Of a stretch of 61,179 nt of DNA, positions 1-9,224 are shown one piece after another. The DNA comes from Duganella sp. (GTDB lineage Bacteria; Pseudomonadota; Gammaproteobacteria; Burkholderiales; Burkholderiaceae_D). A model generated the notes under the pieces. That model was not told the origin of the DNA. It saw only the letters and a list, made by a program, of their open reading frames with translations, and did not search any database. Numbering within the stretch: position 1 is the first letter of the stretch; every line of letters starts with the position of its first letter. The position numbers and the translations under genes were made by a program. Where the stretch lies: the NCBI GenBank assembly GCA_026225475.1, contig JAMFSU010000146.1, forward strand, positions 1 through 61,179. Reading direction: 5' to 3'.

Positions 1-91
1 AGAGGGACGCATGTTTGAGCGCAGCGAGTTTGCGGCTCTCCCGATGCTTCGCCACAGCGCCGGGAACCCCGCAGGGGCGATGCAGTAGCGG

Positions 92-236
92 TCGCCTTTC
101 TTTGCTTACTTATCTTTGGGCGAGACCAAAGAAAGTGAGCGGCTGCCGGGCCGCCCCCGGCAAGCTTGTCCGAAGAAAACACAGCATCAGCAACCAAGAA
201 AGCCAAGAAAGCATTTTCTTAACTGAACGGCATTAC
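92..236 (+). repeat. Dispersed repeat, left copy
   Basis: This stretch recurs, inverted, at the other end of the window (60917-61179). Matching blocks include the end at 92-145, the GC-rich core around 140-180 and the block at 181-235. It has no convincing coding frame. I recall similar non-coding repeats in Oxalobacteraceae genomes, often mis-annotated as short hypothetical proteins. It may simply be where the contig assembly broke. Confidence 0.85.
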
Positions 237-260
237 ACCGCAAGGTGGCTTTTTTATTGT
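236..260 (+). terminator. Terminator-like hairpin at edge of left repeat
   Basis: A short CACC-GCAA-GGTG hairpin is followed by a T run (TTTTTTATT) on the + strand. It is nearly the inverted copy of the terminator at 295-332, so the two may have arisen by duplication. It would end a transcript entering from the left. Confidence 0.5.
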
Positions 261-294
261 GCTTGACCTGATGTCATCGTAGTTTGGTGAGGCA

Positions 295-332
295 TAAAAA
301 AAGCCACCTTGCGGTGGCTTTTGATATGGTCA
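295..332 (-). terminator. Terminator of the carboxypeptidase gene
   Basis: The stem AAGCCACC / GGTGGCTT has a four-base loop. Read on the minus strand it is followed by about seven T residues. It lies just after the stop codon of the minus-strand carboxypeptidase gene and fits a rho-independent terminator. Confidence 0.85.
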
Positions 333-345
333 ACGCCGGTTCAGA

Positions 346-1494
346 TTATTTAAACAGCAAACGCATCGAATCCCAGGCACGGCCAAAGATACCGGCAGGG
401 CCAACCGACTCCAGTGCCACTAGTGGCATTTCGGTGATGGCCTTGTCATCGATCATGATCTTCAAGGTACCGACCTTGGCGTTTTCAGAGATCGGTGCAA
501 TCAGTGGATCGTTACGTTCCACGCGTGGCTTGATCTTGTCGGCGCTGCCCTTGGGCACAGTCACATAGACATCGTGGGTGAAGCCGATCTTGATCTTGCC
601 TTGCGAACCCTTCCAGACATCCGGTGTATCGACCGCTTGGCCCTTGCTGTAGAGCTTGACCGCATCGAAGTTCTGGAAGCCCCAGTTCAACAGCTTTTGG
701 CTTTCCTGTGTGCGCACCTGATCGGAAACGGTACCGATGACCACCGAAATCAGACGGCGCTCGCCATTGGGAACCGGGCGCTTGGCTGAGGTGATCAGCG
801 AGAAACCGGCGCTCTCTGTGTGGCCGGTCTTCATGCCGTCGACGGTCGGATCAAGCCACAGCAGGCGGTTGCGATTCGGCTGGGTAATATTGTTATAGGT
901 AAACTTCTTGACCGAGTAGTAAGTCTTGTAAAAGTCGGGGAAGTCATTGATCAAGTTGCGGCACAGGATCGCCAGGTCACGTGCAGTGGTATAGGTTTCC
1001 GGGCTGGGCAAGCCATGCGGGTTACTGAAATGCGTGCCGGTCAGGCCTTGGCGTTGTGCTTCACGATTCATCAACACGACGAACGCATCGGTAGTGCCGG
1101 AAACCGCTTCCGACAGTGCCACCGCAGCGTCGTTGCCGGACACAGAAATCAGGCCGAATAACAGGTTGTTGACCGAGACCGGCTTGTTCGGCTCGATGAA
1201 CATCTTGGAGCTGCTTGGATCGACTTTCCAGGCGTTCACGGAAACATGGATTTCCTGGTTCAGGTCGAGGCGTTTATCGCGCACGGCAGCAAAAGCCAGA
1301 TAGGCGGTCATCAGTTTGACCAGTGACGCCGGTTCGACCCGCGTATCGGCATCTTGTGAGGCCATGATCTGATTGCTGGACGCATCGAGCAGCAGCCAGG
1401 ATTTGGCGGCGACGCTAGGCGGCGGCAAGGATTGGGCACTGACGGCCGTGAAAGTCAGTAATGATGCGGCAAGCGCCGCGAGGTATTTTTTCAT
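346..1494 (-). CDS. dacC: D-alanyl-D-alanine carboxypeptidase (PBP5/6 type)
   Basis: A periplasmic serine peptidase that trims the terminal D-alanine from peptidoglycan pentapeptides. From the start at 1494 the protein has 382 residues and begins MKKYLAALAASLL, a typical signal peptide with cleavage near residue 20. The three penicillin-binding motifs are visible: SLVK at 57-60, SGN at 119-121 and KTG at 222-224. The C-terminal PBP5-like domain ends in an amphipathic helix (RAWDSMRLLFK) that would anchor it to the inner membrane. The reading frame extends 24 codons upstream (to 1566), but this adds a basic stretch before the signal peptide and was rejected. The symbol could equally be dacA; the paralogues cannot be told apart here. 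Confidence 0.93.
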   Translation of the reverse strand: MKKYLAALAASLLTFTAVSAQSLPPPSVAAKSWLLLDASSNQIMASQDADTRVEPASLVKLMTAYLAFAAVRDKRLDLNQEIHVSVNAWKVDPSSSKMFIEPNKPVSVNNLLFGLISVSGNDAAVALSEAVSGTTDAFVVLMNREAQRQGLTGTHFSNPHGLPSPETYTTARDLAILCRNLINDFPDFYKTYYSVKKFTYNNITQPNRNRLLWLDPTVDGMKTGHTESAGFSLITSAKRPVPNGERRLISVVIGTVSDQVRTQESQKLLNWGFQNFDAVKLYSKGQAVDTPDVWKGSQGKIKIGFTHDVYVTVPKGSADKIKPRVERNDPLIAPISENAKVGTLKIMIDDKAITEMPLVALESVGPAGIFGRAWDSMRLLFK

Positions 1495-1655
1495 CTTCAG
1501 GTGTGGGAAAAGTGCCCCGCGCAAGAGCATGCGGGTCGGTCGTTTGAAAAGCGGGAATTGAAACATAAGCGGTAAGCAACATGAAAACAGGGCGCCGTCA
1601 GCAACGCCAGGGTCCGATTATAAACGCCGCTGGTTGCGCCGAACCGGCGCACTAC

Positions 1656-2303
1656 CTAGCGATGCCACATTTCGACCACGAGGTTCTTGATATGTTGCAA
1701 CTTGCGGTGAAAAAAATGGTCGGCGCCCGGAATCACGACCACCGGCAGCTCTTGCGGGCGTGCCCAGTCGAGTACCGCCGATAACGGGATGGTGTCATCG
1801 AGCTCGCCATGTATCAGGATGGTATTGGCTGGCGCATCGGGCATCGGCCATTTGCCGGCGGCTGTGCCGACCAGTGCCAGCCGTTCGGCGGCGACATTGT
1901 GCGGATCGTTTTGCTCGGTCAGGCGTCGTTGCAACTGGGCCTGGACGAAGGTGCCGAACGAGAATCCACCCAATGCCAGCGGCAGCGCAGGATATTGCTG
2001 GCGCATGTGCACCAGCAACAAGGCCATGTCATCGGTTTCGCCCTGGCCGTGGTCATGGACGCCTTCGGACTTGCCGACACCGCGAAAATTCATGCGCACC
2101 GTGACATAGCCGAGTGCCAGGAACGCGCGTGCCAGTGTCTGTGCCACCTTGTTGTCCATGGTACCGCCGAACAGCGGGTGTGGATGTGCCACCAGCGCCA
2201 GTCCGCGCGGCGCGGCAAATTGTTCGGGATCGGGGAGATCAAGTGCACACTCGAGCTGGCCGACGGCACCGTTGATCAGAAATGCTTGGGTTTGGGCGTT
2301 CAT
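1656..2303 (-). CDS. Alpha/beta hydrolase
   Basis: A 215-residue cytoplasmic alpha/beta hydrolase. The nucleophile elbow GFSFG puts the serine at about residue 115. An Asp in HGELDDT and a His in GADHFF complete a plausible triad. The N-terminal HPHPLFGGTMDNKV segment is typical of the short hydrolase family close to YsgA and dienelactone hydrolase. The substrate cannot be deduced. It starts 20 bases after the stop of the ferredoxin gene on the same strand, and the two look co-transcribed. Confidence 0.85.
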   Translation of the reverse strand: MNAQTQAFLINGAVGQLECALDLPDPEQFAAPRGLALVAHPHPLFGGTMDNKVAQTLARAFLALGYVTVRMNFRGVGKSEGVHDHGQGETDDMALLLVHMRQQYPALPLALGGFSFGTFVQAQLQRRLTEQNDPHNVAAERLALVGTAAGKWPMPDAPANTILIHGELDDTIPLSAVLDWARPQELPVVVIPGADHFFHRKLQHIKNLVVEMWHR

Positions 2304-2323
2304 GACAAAAATTTACAATGTTT

Positions 2324-2644
2324 TCAAAGCTTCAGTCGGTCAACGATCTTGCCGCCGACGATATGGGTATCGATGATTTCATCGATATCTTCATTGTCGA
2401 CATAGGTGTACCAGGTGCCTTGCGGGTAAATCACCACCACTGGACCTTCCTCGCAGCGCTCCAGGCAACCGGCCTTGTTGATGCGCACCTTGCCGTCGCC
2501 AGCCAGGCCGAGTTGCTTGATGCGTTTCTTGGCATGTTCCTGCGCCGCCTGCGCACCTTTGTCGGCGCAGCAGGTGCGTTCGCCGGGTTTGCGCTGGTTA
2601 AGGCAGAAGAAGACGTGATGTTGGTAAAAAGGGGTGTCTGTCAT
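2324..2644 (-). CDS. Thioredoxin-like (2Fe-2S) ferredoxin
   Basis: A 106-residue protein of the thioredoxin-like 2Fe-2S ferredoxin family. Cysteines lie at about 14, 25, 26, 60 and 64; the pattern C-x10-12-C ... GCLERC is the usual cluster ligand set. It is probably a soluble electron carrier or iron-sulfur chaperone, with an unknown partner. The chosen start MTDTPFYQHH gives the usual family N-terminus; a longer start at 2665 adds seven residues. It probably shares a transcript with the downstream hydrolase. Confidence 0.85.
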   Translation of the reverse strand: MTDTPFYQHHVFFCLNQRKPGERTCCADKGAQAAQEHAKKRIKQLGLAGDGKVRINKAGCLERCEEGPVVVIYPQGTWYTYVDNEDIDEIIDTHIVGGKIVDRLKL

Positions 2645-2692
2645 GATCGACGAGGGGAAAGGCAAAGCCGTAATGATACACCGCGCAGCCGC

Positions 2693-3910
2693 TTACTTCT
2701 GGCCGCTAACCTTGCGGTGCACGGGGTGGTACAGAAACCACAGTGCCAGGAATGGCCATAGCACTGACAGGAATTGCGCGGCGCCGTCGAAGTTCAGGAA
2801 TTTGCCCTGTACCCAGGTTTGCAGCGTCGAGACAAAATAGGGGTTGGCCGGTACCGCGTTGGTGACCAGCAGGCTGACAATCAATGCCAGCGCCGCGATG
2901 CGTCGTTGTGCCGTGGGCGGAGCCATGGCCAGGCCGGCCAGCATCAGGGCGGCGATCAGGATGCCGCCGGCAGCACCCGGGGTGATCCAGACCAGGGCAT
3001 TGTCCGGGGCAAAGAGCAAGGCGCTGGCCAAAGATTTGATGGCGATGGCACCGAGCAGATAACCGGCGGTCAAGAGTTTGCGCGGCGCTTGCTGACGCAA
3101 CAGCAGCATCATCATGAGCACGGCACCGGTGAGGCCACAGGCCGACACAATGATTTCCGACAGCCAGTATTGTTCTGCGCTCAACTGGGCGTGATTGGTC
3201 CACCAGGTAGCCAGATCGATCGGGGTATCGAGCAGATCGGATAACAGGCTCGACAGCGGTGGCACCAGATGGCCCAGCCCAAACAGGTGGTTTTGCGGGT
3301 AGATCAAGGCCAGTGGCCATAGGCCAACCACCACCAGGCCGCGGCTGGCTTCGCGCGAGAACCAGCGTCGCCGTAGCGCCAACAACCGGCTTTCGCGCAG
3401 GAAGTAGGTGCTGCTGGCGACCCCGATTAAGGCGCCAAGCAGCGTGCCGCAGCTATTGGTGATCAGATCGAGATTGGACGGTATGCGGGTGGGCAGATAG
3501 GTTTGCACCGCTTCCATGACTGCCGACAAGGCGATGCCGGCGAGCGTGCTCAGCAGCAGTGCCGGCAGTGAGCGCAGGCGTGGGTAAAGGGCATACACCA
3601 CCAGTGCGCCGAAGGGAGCATAGCCGACGATGTTGGTCCACAGGTCGAAGCCGGTCCAATAATAGGGCAGTCGCGCCCATAGGTAGTCGAATGGTTGCAG
3701 GCCCATATCGCGCCAGCCGGACAGCGGATACCAACTGGCATAGACGATCAATAGCGTATAGATCAGCAGGCTCACCCGCGCAAACGACGATGCGGCTGGT
3801 TTGAGCGGGTTTGCTGCAGGTGGCGAATGAGTGGCTGCCGGCGATTGCGGAGCGGAGCGGTGAGAGGCATCCATGCTAGCGAGGGTAACCGATTTCCTGG
3901 TCGCTTGCAT
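2693..3910 (-). CDS. VanZ-family membrane protein
   Basis: A protein of about 405 residues with many hydrophobic segments. After a polar, Pro/Ala-rich N-terminus (about 45 residues) come a membrane helix, the VanZ core (Asn-Ile-Val-Gly-Tyr-Ala-Pro-Phe-Gly and EAVQTYLPTRIPSNLDLITN, both typical) and a C-terminal half with about six more helices. VanZ proteins are linked to teicoplanin resistance in Gram-positive bacteria; their role in proteobacteria is not settled. Start codons at 3910 or 3874 are both possible and neither has a clear ribosome site. It is divergent from birA with almost no intergenic room. Confidence 0.82.
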   Translation of the reverse strand: MQATRKSVTLASMDASHRSAPQSPAATHSPPAANPLKPAASSFARVSLLIYTLLIVYASWYPLSGWRDMGLQPFDYLWARLPYYWTGFDLWTNIVGYAPFGALVVYALYPRLRSLPALLLSTLAGIALSAVMEAVQTYLPTRIPSNLDLITNSCGTLLGALIGVASSTYFLRESRLLALRRRWFSREASRGLVVVGLWPLALIYPQNHLFGLGHLVPPLSSLLSDLLDTPIDLATWWTNHAQLSAEQYWLSEIIVSACGLTGAVLMMMLLLRQQAPRKLLTAGYLLGAIAIKSLASALLFAPDNALVWITPGAAGGILIAALMLAGLAMAPPTAQRRIAALALIVSLLVTNAVPANPYFVSTLQTWVQGKFLNFDGAAQFLSVLWPFLALWFLYHPVHRKVSGQK

Positions 3911-3927
3911 CTTGGACAACCGTTACA

Positions 3928-4776
3928 ATGTGCGCCATGCACGATACCGACTCTTCTTCGCAAGCCCCTGTGGCGACCGCGCTGGCGGCGGCCCGCATCG
4001 CCGCGTTCATTGCGGCTTCCAGTAATACACATGCCAAAGCGGTAGCCATTGAAGTGGTTGCCGAGACGGGCTCGACCAATATCGATCTGCTGGCACGCGC
4101 AGCGACACTGACGGCACCGGTAATGCTAGTGGCACAGTCGCAAACGGCGGCGCGCGGGCGGGCCGGGCGTACCTGGCACACCGCCCCGGCGGCATCGCTG
4201 ACGTTTTCACTGGCATGGAAATTCGCACGGCCCTTGCATGCGCTGATCGGCTTGCCGCTGGCCATCGGCGTGGCGCTGGCCGAGGCTCTGGCAGTGTTCG
4301 GCGTCAAGGTCGATTTGAAATGGCCCAACGATATCTTGCGTAATGACGCCAAGTTGGCAGGCATATTGATTGAAACTGCGCCGACCCGCGCCGGTTCAGC
4401 CGAGGGGATCTGGACGGTGATTGGTGTCGGCATGAATCTGAGCATGCCGCCGGCATTGCAGAGTCGCATCGGCCGTGCCGTGGCTGAGGTCTCCGAATTG
4501 CTGCAGCAGGATCGGGAACGCTTGCTGGCAATACTGTTGAGTGCCTTGTCCGATGCGCTGGCAGAGTTCGATGCGCAGGGTTTTACTGCCTTTGTGGCGC
4601 GCTGGAATCGCTTGCATGCCTATGCCGGACGCGCCGTACGTATTATCGACCACGACCGGATAGTGCATGAAGGGATTGCGATTGGGGTCGACGATAGTGG
4701 TTGTTTGCTGATGGATACCGCGCAGGGGCGTATCGCCGTGCTGGCTGGCGACGTATCGTTACGGCTGCAGGAGTAG
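3928..4776 (+). CDS. birA: Biotin--[acetyl-CoA-carboxylase] ligase
   Basis: Activates biotin with ATP and attaches it to the biotin carboxyl carrier protein of acetyl-CoA carboxylase. The core motifs are visible: ETGSTN, the adenylate loop in the variant form AARGRAGRTWH, and KWPNDI. A small SH3-like C-terminal domain follows. There is no N-terminal helix-turn-helix, so this is a monofunctional ligase rather than a biotin-sensing repressor. ATG codons at 3928 and 3937 are both possible. A TACAAT hexamer at 3924-3929 overlaps the first ATG, and if it is the -10 box, the ATG at 3937 is the start on a nearly leaderless message. The gene is four bases upstream of coaX. Confidence 0.94.
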   Translation: MCAMHDTDSSSQAPVATALAAARIAAFIAASSNTHAKAVAIEVVAETGSTNIDLLARAATLTAPVMLVAQSQTAARGRAGRTWHTAPAASLTFSLAWKFARPLHALIGLPLAIGVALAEALAVFGVKVDLKWPNDILRNDAKLAGILIETAPTRAGSAEGIWTVIGVGMNLSMPPALQSRIGRAVAEVSELLQQDRERLLAILLSALSDALAEFDAQGFTAFVARWNRLHAYAGRAVRIIDHDRIVHEGIAIGVDDSGCLLMDTAQGRIAVLAGDVSLRLQE

Positions 4777-4779
4777 GCC

Positions 4780-5553
4780 ATGCAATTGCTGATCGATGCC
4801 GGAAACACACGCGTCAAATGGGGTATTGCCGACGCCGCGATGACGTTACCGCTGGCCGCCGATCGCTTGCATTGGCATCGACTGGGTGCAGTCGAGCGCA
4901 GTGAGCTTGAACAATTGGCTAGCGCCTGGCATGGTTTGCCGGTGCAGCGCGTGCTGGTGTCCAATGTCGCCGGGGCGGCCTTGCGCGAGCGCTTGCAAAC
5001 GTTACTGCAAGCAGCGTTCAGCTCGCAGGTCGAGATCGAGTGGTTTGCCGCACAGGCCGATCTGGCCGGCGTGCACAATGCTTATCGTCAGCCGCAGCAA
5101 CTGGGCTGCGATCGCTTCGCTTCGGCCATCGGTGCACATGCGCTGTTTCCGCAGCGGGCGCTGATTGTGGCGACTTGCGGCACGGCCACGACGGTCGATG
5201 CCGTGACCAGCAATGGCGTCTTCATCGGCGGCATGATTTTGCCTGGCCTGGGTGTGATGGCGACGTCATTGGCATTGAATACCGCGCAACTACCGCAGAT
5301 TCATGAAATCAGCGCGTTACCGCAACTGTTCGCCGATAACACCAACGATGCCATCGTTGCTGGCTGTATCGCGGCGCAGGTGGGGGCAATCGAACGCGCG
5401 GTGGCAGCGCATCGTCAGCGGCAAGGCGAGGTGTTGTGTGTCCTGGCCGGTGGCGCTGGCAAGTTGCTGACGCCGTATCTGGCGGTTGCCTGCGAAAACG
5501 TCGATAATCTTGTGTTGATCGGCTTGCATGTGGTGGCCACCGGCCGCTCCTAG
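4780..5553 (+). CDS. coaX: Type III pantothenate kinase
   Basis: Phosphorylates pantothenate, the first step of coenzyme A synthesis. At 257 residues it has the usual size of the CoaX family. It opens with the ASKHA phosphate motif MQLLIDAGNTRVKWG and later shows LGCDRFASAIG, ATCGTATTVDAV and GGMILPGLGVMA. The birA-coaX pairing, with three bases between the stop and start, is common in beta-proteobacteria and suggests translational coupling. Confidence 0.95.
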   Translation: MQLLIDAGNTRVKWGIADAAMTLPLAADRLHWHRLGAVERSELEQLASAWHGLPVQRVLVSNVAGAALRERLQTLLQAAFSSQVEIEWFAAQADLAGVHNAYRQPQQLGCDRFASAIGAHALFPQRALIVATCGTATTVDAVTSNGVFIGGMILPGLGVMATSLALNTAQLPQIHEISALPQLFADNTNDAIVAGCIAAQVGAIERAVAAHRQRQGEVLCVLAGGAGKLLTPYLAVACENVDNLVLIGLHVVATGRS

Positions 5554-5614
5554 TGCTCGGCGAAATCCGACGGCCGGCAGCCGCATCGAACCAACTTGTG
5601 AGCGTCTTGAACCT

Positions 5615-6418
5615 ATGCTGAAATTGTTTTTTTGGCTACTGTTGATCGGCAACGGCGTCTTGTTCGCCATGCAGCGTGGTTACCTCGGCAGCGCCACACC
5701 GGAGCGCCATGAGCCCCAGCGTCTGGCGCTGCAATTGCAGCCACAGACGCTGCGCATTTTGCCCGCCAATAGTGAAAAATTGCTGGCGCCAGCCAAAACC
5801 GCGGCGGACGATGCCAATAAGAATGCCGACGCCGCCAAGAGCAATGCCGCCCCGCCCGTGGCCGTCGATGCCAAACCGGTACCGGCACCCGCACTGGCAG
5901 TAGCGCCGACAGTGGCCGCTGTGGTGCCACCCAAAGCGGAGGTGAAATTGCTTGCCTGTACTGAAATTGGCAATTTCAACAGCGTCGAGTTGCGTCGCTT
6001 TGATGCCCAATTGGCGGTCTTGAGTCTACCGCTCAAGCCGACCTTGCGCAGTGTGCTGGAGGCGGGCAGCTATATGGTGTTCATCCCGTCACAGGATGGC
6101 CACGATGGTGCTGACCGCAAAGTGGCCGAATTGCGCCGGTTGGGCATACAGGATTTCTATGTGATGCCAGAATCGCAAGCAAATCCGTCATTGCGCTGGG
6201 CCATTTCGCTGGGGGTGTTCAAGACCGAAGAGGCGGCCAAGGCGTATATCGGCCAATTGATTCCCAAGGGAGTGCGTAGTGCGCGCATCCTGGCGCGCAA
6301 TGTCAGTACCAACAAACAGGCCTATCAATGGCGTAATATTGACCCGGCCTCCAAGACGGCACTCGATGCGCTGGTGGAAAAATTCCCTGCTCAAGAGCAA
6401 CGCGCCTGCGGTACTTGA
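5615..6418 (+). CDS. SPOR-domain membrane protein
   Basis: A 267-residue protein with one N-terminal membrane helix (MLKLFFWLLLIGNGVLFAMQ), a long Ala/Pro-rich linker (about residues 60-115) and a C-terminal SPOR-like domain (about 150-235, including LRWAISLGVFKTEEAAKAY). SPOR domains bind denuded glycan strands at the division septum. It follows coaX after 61 bases and is usually found there in related genomes. The frame is open upstream to 5528 inside coaX, but the ATG at 5615 starts directly at the membrane helix. Confidence 0.85.
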   Translation: MLKLFFWLLLIGNGVLFAMQRGYLGSATPERHEPQRLALQLQPQTLRILPANSEKLLAPAKTAADDANKNADAAKSNAAPPVAVDAKPVPAPALAVAPTVAAVVPPKAEVKLLACTEIGNFNSVELRRFDAQLAVLSLPLKPTLRSVLEAGSYMVFIPSQDGHDGADRKVAELRRLGIQDFYVMPESQANPSLRWAISLGVFKTEEAAKAYIGQLIPKGVRSARILARNVSTNKQAYQWRNIDPASKTALDALVEKFPAQEQRACGT

Positions 6419-6564
6419 TACCGCCCGCGTTTGCGAGGTGCAAGCCGATTCGGTATCACGCTTCAAAAACGCAACATGGGATGTAATATCGGCCACAATG
6501 GCCGCGCGCTTTCCATGTAAAATCGCGGACATTCCGAACATCTCTCCTGCTCAGGATTTGCGCT

Positions 6565-7464
6565 ATGACCGAATTGACCGATCTGACCGAAGTTGCTCCC
6601 CAAATCAAGGCTGAAATCCTGGCCGAAGCGCTGCCTTATATTCGTAAATTTCACGGCAAGACCATTGTCGTCAAATACGGCGGCAATGCCATGACTGAAG
6701 AACGTCTCAAGCACGGCTTTGCCCGTGATGTGATTCTGTTGAAACTGGTCGGCATGAATCCGGTGGTGGTACATGGCGGCGGCCCGCAAATCGATAATGC
6801 CTTGAAGAAAATCGGCAAGCAAGGCACGTTCGTGCAAGGTATGCGCATCACCGACGAAGAAACCATGGAAGTGGTGGAGTGGGTGCTGGGCGGCGAAGTA
6901 CAGCAAGACATCGTGATGTTGATCAATCATTACGGTGGCCAGGCGGTCGGTTTGACCGGCAAGGATGGCGGCTTGATCCGTGCGCGCAAGATGCGCATGC
7001 CGGACAAGGAAAATCCAGGGCAATTCCTCGATATCGGTTTTGTCGGTGAGATCGAGGCGATCAATCCGGCAGTGGTCAAGGCGCTGCAGGATGATGCTTT
7101 CATTCCCATCATTTCGCCGATTGGTTTTGGTGATGATGGTCAGGCTTACAACATCAATGCTGACGTGGTGGCCGGCAAGATCGCCGAAATTCTGCACGCC
7201 GAAAAATTGATCATGATGACCAATATTGCTGGTGTGCAAGACAAGAAGGGCAATTTGCTGACTGACTTGTCGGCGCGCGAAATTGACGAGATGTTTGAAG
7301 ACGGCACGATCTCCGGCGGCATGTTGCCGAAGATATCGTCGGCACTCGATGCTGCCAAGTCCGGTGTCAATACCGTGCACATCATCGATGGCCGCATCGA
7401 ACATTCGTTGTTGCTGGAAGTGTTGACCGAGCAAGCGTTCGGCACCATGATCCGCTCGCACTGA
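6565..7464 (+). CDS. argB: Acetylglutamate kinase
   Basis: Phosphorylates N-acetyl-L-glutamate, the second step of arginine synthesis, in the cytoplasm. The 299-residue length fits. Motifs include [17 protein letters not shown] and [20 protein letters not shown]. The ATG at 6565 is the only good start. It has its own upstream region of about 145 bases and is followed by a bidirectional hairpin, so it is probably monocistronic. Basic residues near the C-terminus could support arginine feedback, as in hexameric homologues, but that is inference. Confidence 0.97.
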   Translation: MTELTDLTEVAPQIKAEILAEALPYIRKFHGKTIVVKYGGNAMTEERLKHGFARDVILLKLVGMNPVVVHGGGPQIDNALKKIGKQGTFVQGMRITDEETMEVVEWVLGGEVQQDIVMLINHYGGQAVGLTGKDGGLIRARKMRMPDKENPGQFLDIGFVGEIEAINPAVVKALQDDAFIPIISPIGFGDDGQAYNINADVVAGKIAEILHAEKLIMMTNIAGVQDKKGNLLTDLSAREIDEMFEDGTISGGMLPKISSALDAAKSGVNTVHIIDGRIEHSLLLEVLTEQAFGTMIRSH

Positions 7465-7483
7465 GCGACCCGGCAACGGTGGT

Positions 7484-7519
7484 CAAAAAGCGTTACCGGG
7501 CAACCGGCGGCGCTTTTTT
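7484..7519. terminator. Bidirectional terminator between argB and the TraB/GumN gene
   Basis: AAAAAGCG and CGCTTTTTT flank an inner CCGG-GCAA-CCGG hairpin between two convergent genes. Runs of A on the left and T on the right allow it to act in both directions. Confidence 0.8.
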
Positions 7520-7529
7520 AACGCCCACA

Positions 7530-8450
7530 TTAATAAATGCGTTCCACTTTCAGGCCGCGTTGCTGCAGTAAGGCTGGCACACTGCCGGCACCGGCCAGAT
7601 GCAGAATGCCCATGGCCGCAAAGATGCCATCCTGCTGCTGTAGCAAGCTGGCGATCCGCGCGCTGAGTACCGGGTTGCGCTGGTCGACCAATACTTCCTT
7701 GGTGAAGCGGCCGACAAAGCTGTCATCGTGTGCCATCTCGTCGAGCAAGACTTGCAAATGATCAAGGTCGGCATCGCGCCAGCTTTGTGCCAGTTCGACA
7801 GTTTTGGCAGCGCTGTCCGGATCATTCAATTCCTTGATGGTATCTTGCAGCAGCAGGCTTTGTTGCTCGGGTGTGAGTGCGCCGAACAAGGCCAGTTGAG
7901 TGGCCGCGCTTTCCAATTCGATTACCGGCTTGTGGCGCTTGCGGATGAGATCGGCCAGATGGCTGTCGACCGACAGCTCGGCGTGAAAACCCTGGCTGTC
8001 GAATTCCTGTACCGTCAGCAGACTGGCGATCATCCAGGGACGCATGCGCGTAATCATGTCTGGCGGGATGTGGAATTTGTCGAGTGCCGTCAGCACTTGT
8101 TGCTGTAGTGTCGCGCTGAGCTCGTTGCGAAAGCTGCGGCCTTCAGGATACAGGCCATATTGCTGCACCGCAGCCTGCATTGCCACGAGGTTGGCGGGGT
8201 CGATTTCCAGCGCAATGGCGGGCGCCTGTTCCAGTGCGCGCATGACGCGTGGTGCCAGCGGATAAAAGTCAGCAGCGCCGACGTGGATAGTGCCGAACAG
8301 ATAGAGTGTGTGATGGGCATCCTGCACCTTGAAGAGCACGCCGCCCGCATGTTTTTGCGCTGGCGCTGGTGTTGTGCCAGCGGCGCGGGCCACGGGCAGA
8401 TAAAGGCAGAACAGCCCACTGAATATCACTATAATCAGGCGTCGCAACAT
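7530..8450 (-). CDS. TraB/GumN family protein
   Basis: A 306-residue exported protein with an N-terminal signal peptide (cleavage near ARA-AG, residue 23). The TraB/GumN family signature is present: LYLFGTIHVGAADFYPL near the N-terminus, a conserved Glu in AIALEIDP, and a C-terminal GILHLAG block. Members are suspected metalloproteases related to Tiki/PrgY, but the activity of bacterial members is not established. It is divergent from the HAD gene with 32 bases between starts. Confidence 0.85.
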   Translation of the reverse strand: MLRRLIIVIFSGLFCLYLPVARAAGTTPAPAQKHAGGVLFKVQDAHHTLYLFGTIHVGAADFYPLAPRVMRALEQAPAIALEIDPANLVAMQAAVQQYGLYPEGRSFRNELSATLQQQVLTALDKFHIPPDMITRMRPWMIASLLTVQEFDSQGFHAELSVDSHLADLIRKRHKPVIELESAATQLALFGALTPEQQSLLLQDTIKELNDPDSAAKTVELAQSWRDADLDHLQVLLDEMAHDDSFVGRFTKEVLVDQRNPVLSARIASLLQQQDGIFAAMGILHLAGAGSVPALLQQRGLKVERIY

Positions 8451-8482
8451 CGCTTTCCTTATTTATCTCATCTCGTCTTACC

Positions 8483-9211
8483 GTGCCGAATACTACACCG
8501 CTCTGGCTTTTCGATCTCGACAACACGCTGCACAACGCCTCGCACGCGATTTTTCCGGCCATCAACGCCAACATGAATGTCTTCATGACGAAGGTCTTGC
8601 AAGAGCAGGGCTTGCCGGCCGACCAGGCGGCCGTCAACGAGATGCGCCAGCGCTATTGGCGTTTGTATGGTGCGACGTTGATGGGCATGGTGCAGCACCA
8701 TCAGGTGCGGCCGGAAGACTTCTTGCGTGACGCCCATGATTTCAAGGATCTGGTCAACATGATCCGGGCCGAACGCGGTTTGTTGCAATTGCTGCGACGG
8801 CTACCGGGACGCAAGATCTTGTTGACCAATGCGCCGCTGCAATATTCGCGGGACGTAGTGCGCCATCTGGGTTTGCAGCGCCATTTCGACAAGCATATTT
8901 CGATTGAATCCATGCGCGTGCATGGCCAGCTCAGGCCAAAACCATCACGTCAGATGTTGCGCAAGCTGTTGGCGCGCGAGCGCGTGCCGGGGCGGCGCTG
9001 TATTCTGGTGGAAGACACGGTGATGAACTTGAAGTCGGCCAAGCAGTTGGGCCTGCGCACCGCCTGGGTGACCCAGTATCTGCGCGGCAATCCGCAGGTG
9101 TCGTCGGCAGACCAGCGGCGCCAGTTAACGATGCAGCCTGCTTATGTCGATGTGAAGGTGAAGTCGGTGCGGCGGTTGACTGCACACCTGGGCAAACTGG
9201 CGGGCTTGTAA
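8483..9211 (+). CDS. HAD-family pyrimidine 5'-nucleotidase
   Basis: A 242-residue haloacid dehalogenase hydrolase with motif I LFDLDNTL, motif II LTNAP, a Lys in RPKPS and motif III LVEDT. The sequence and length match the SDT1/pyrimidine 5'-nucleotidase branch found next to argB in beta-proteobacteria, which removes phosphate from UMP/CMP-like substrates. No ATG is available near the N-terminus. The start is the GTG at 8483, immediately before PNTTPLWLFDLDNT. Confidence 0.86.
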   Translation: MPNTTPLWLFDLDNTLHNASHAIFPAINANMNVFMTKVLQEQGLPADQAAVNEMRQRYWRLYGATLMGMVQHHQVRPEDFLRDAHDFKDLVNMIRAERGLLQLLRRLPGRKILLTNAPLQYSRDVVRHLGLQRHFDKHISIESMRVHGQLRPKPSRQMLRKLLARERVPGRRCILVEDTVMNLKSAKQLGLRTAWVTQYLRGNPQVSSADQRRQLTMQPAYVDVKVKSVRRLTAHLGKLAGL

Positions 9212-9224
9212 AACAGTGTCTGAA

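Noticed and set aside
15..266. Short open frame in the left repeat
   Set aside because: It runs through the dispersed repeat and a terminator; composition is not protein-like. Similar frames in relatives are known mis-annotations.
3901..3929. Complete sigma-70 promoter before birA
   Set aside because: TACAAT is a good -10 box, but candidate -35 hexamers are too close (13-14 bases) or weak, so a promoter is not claimed.
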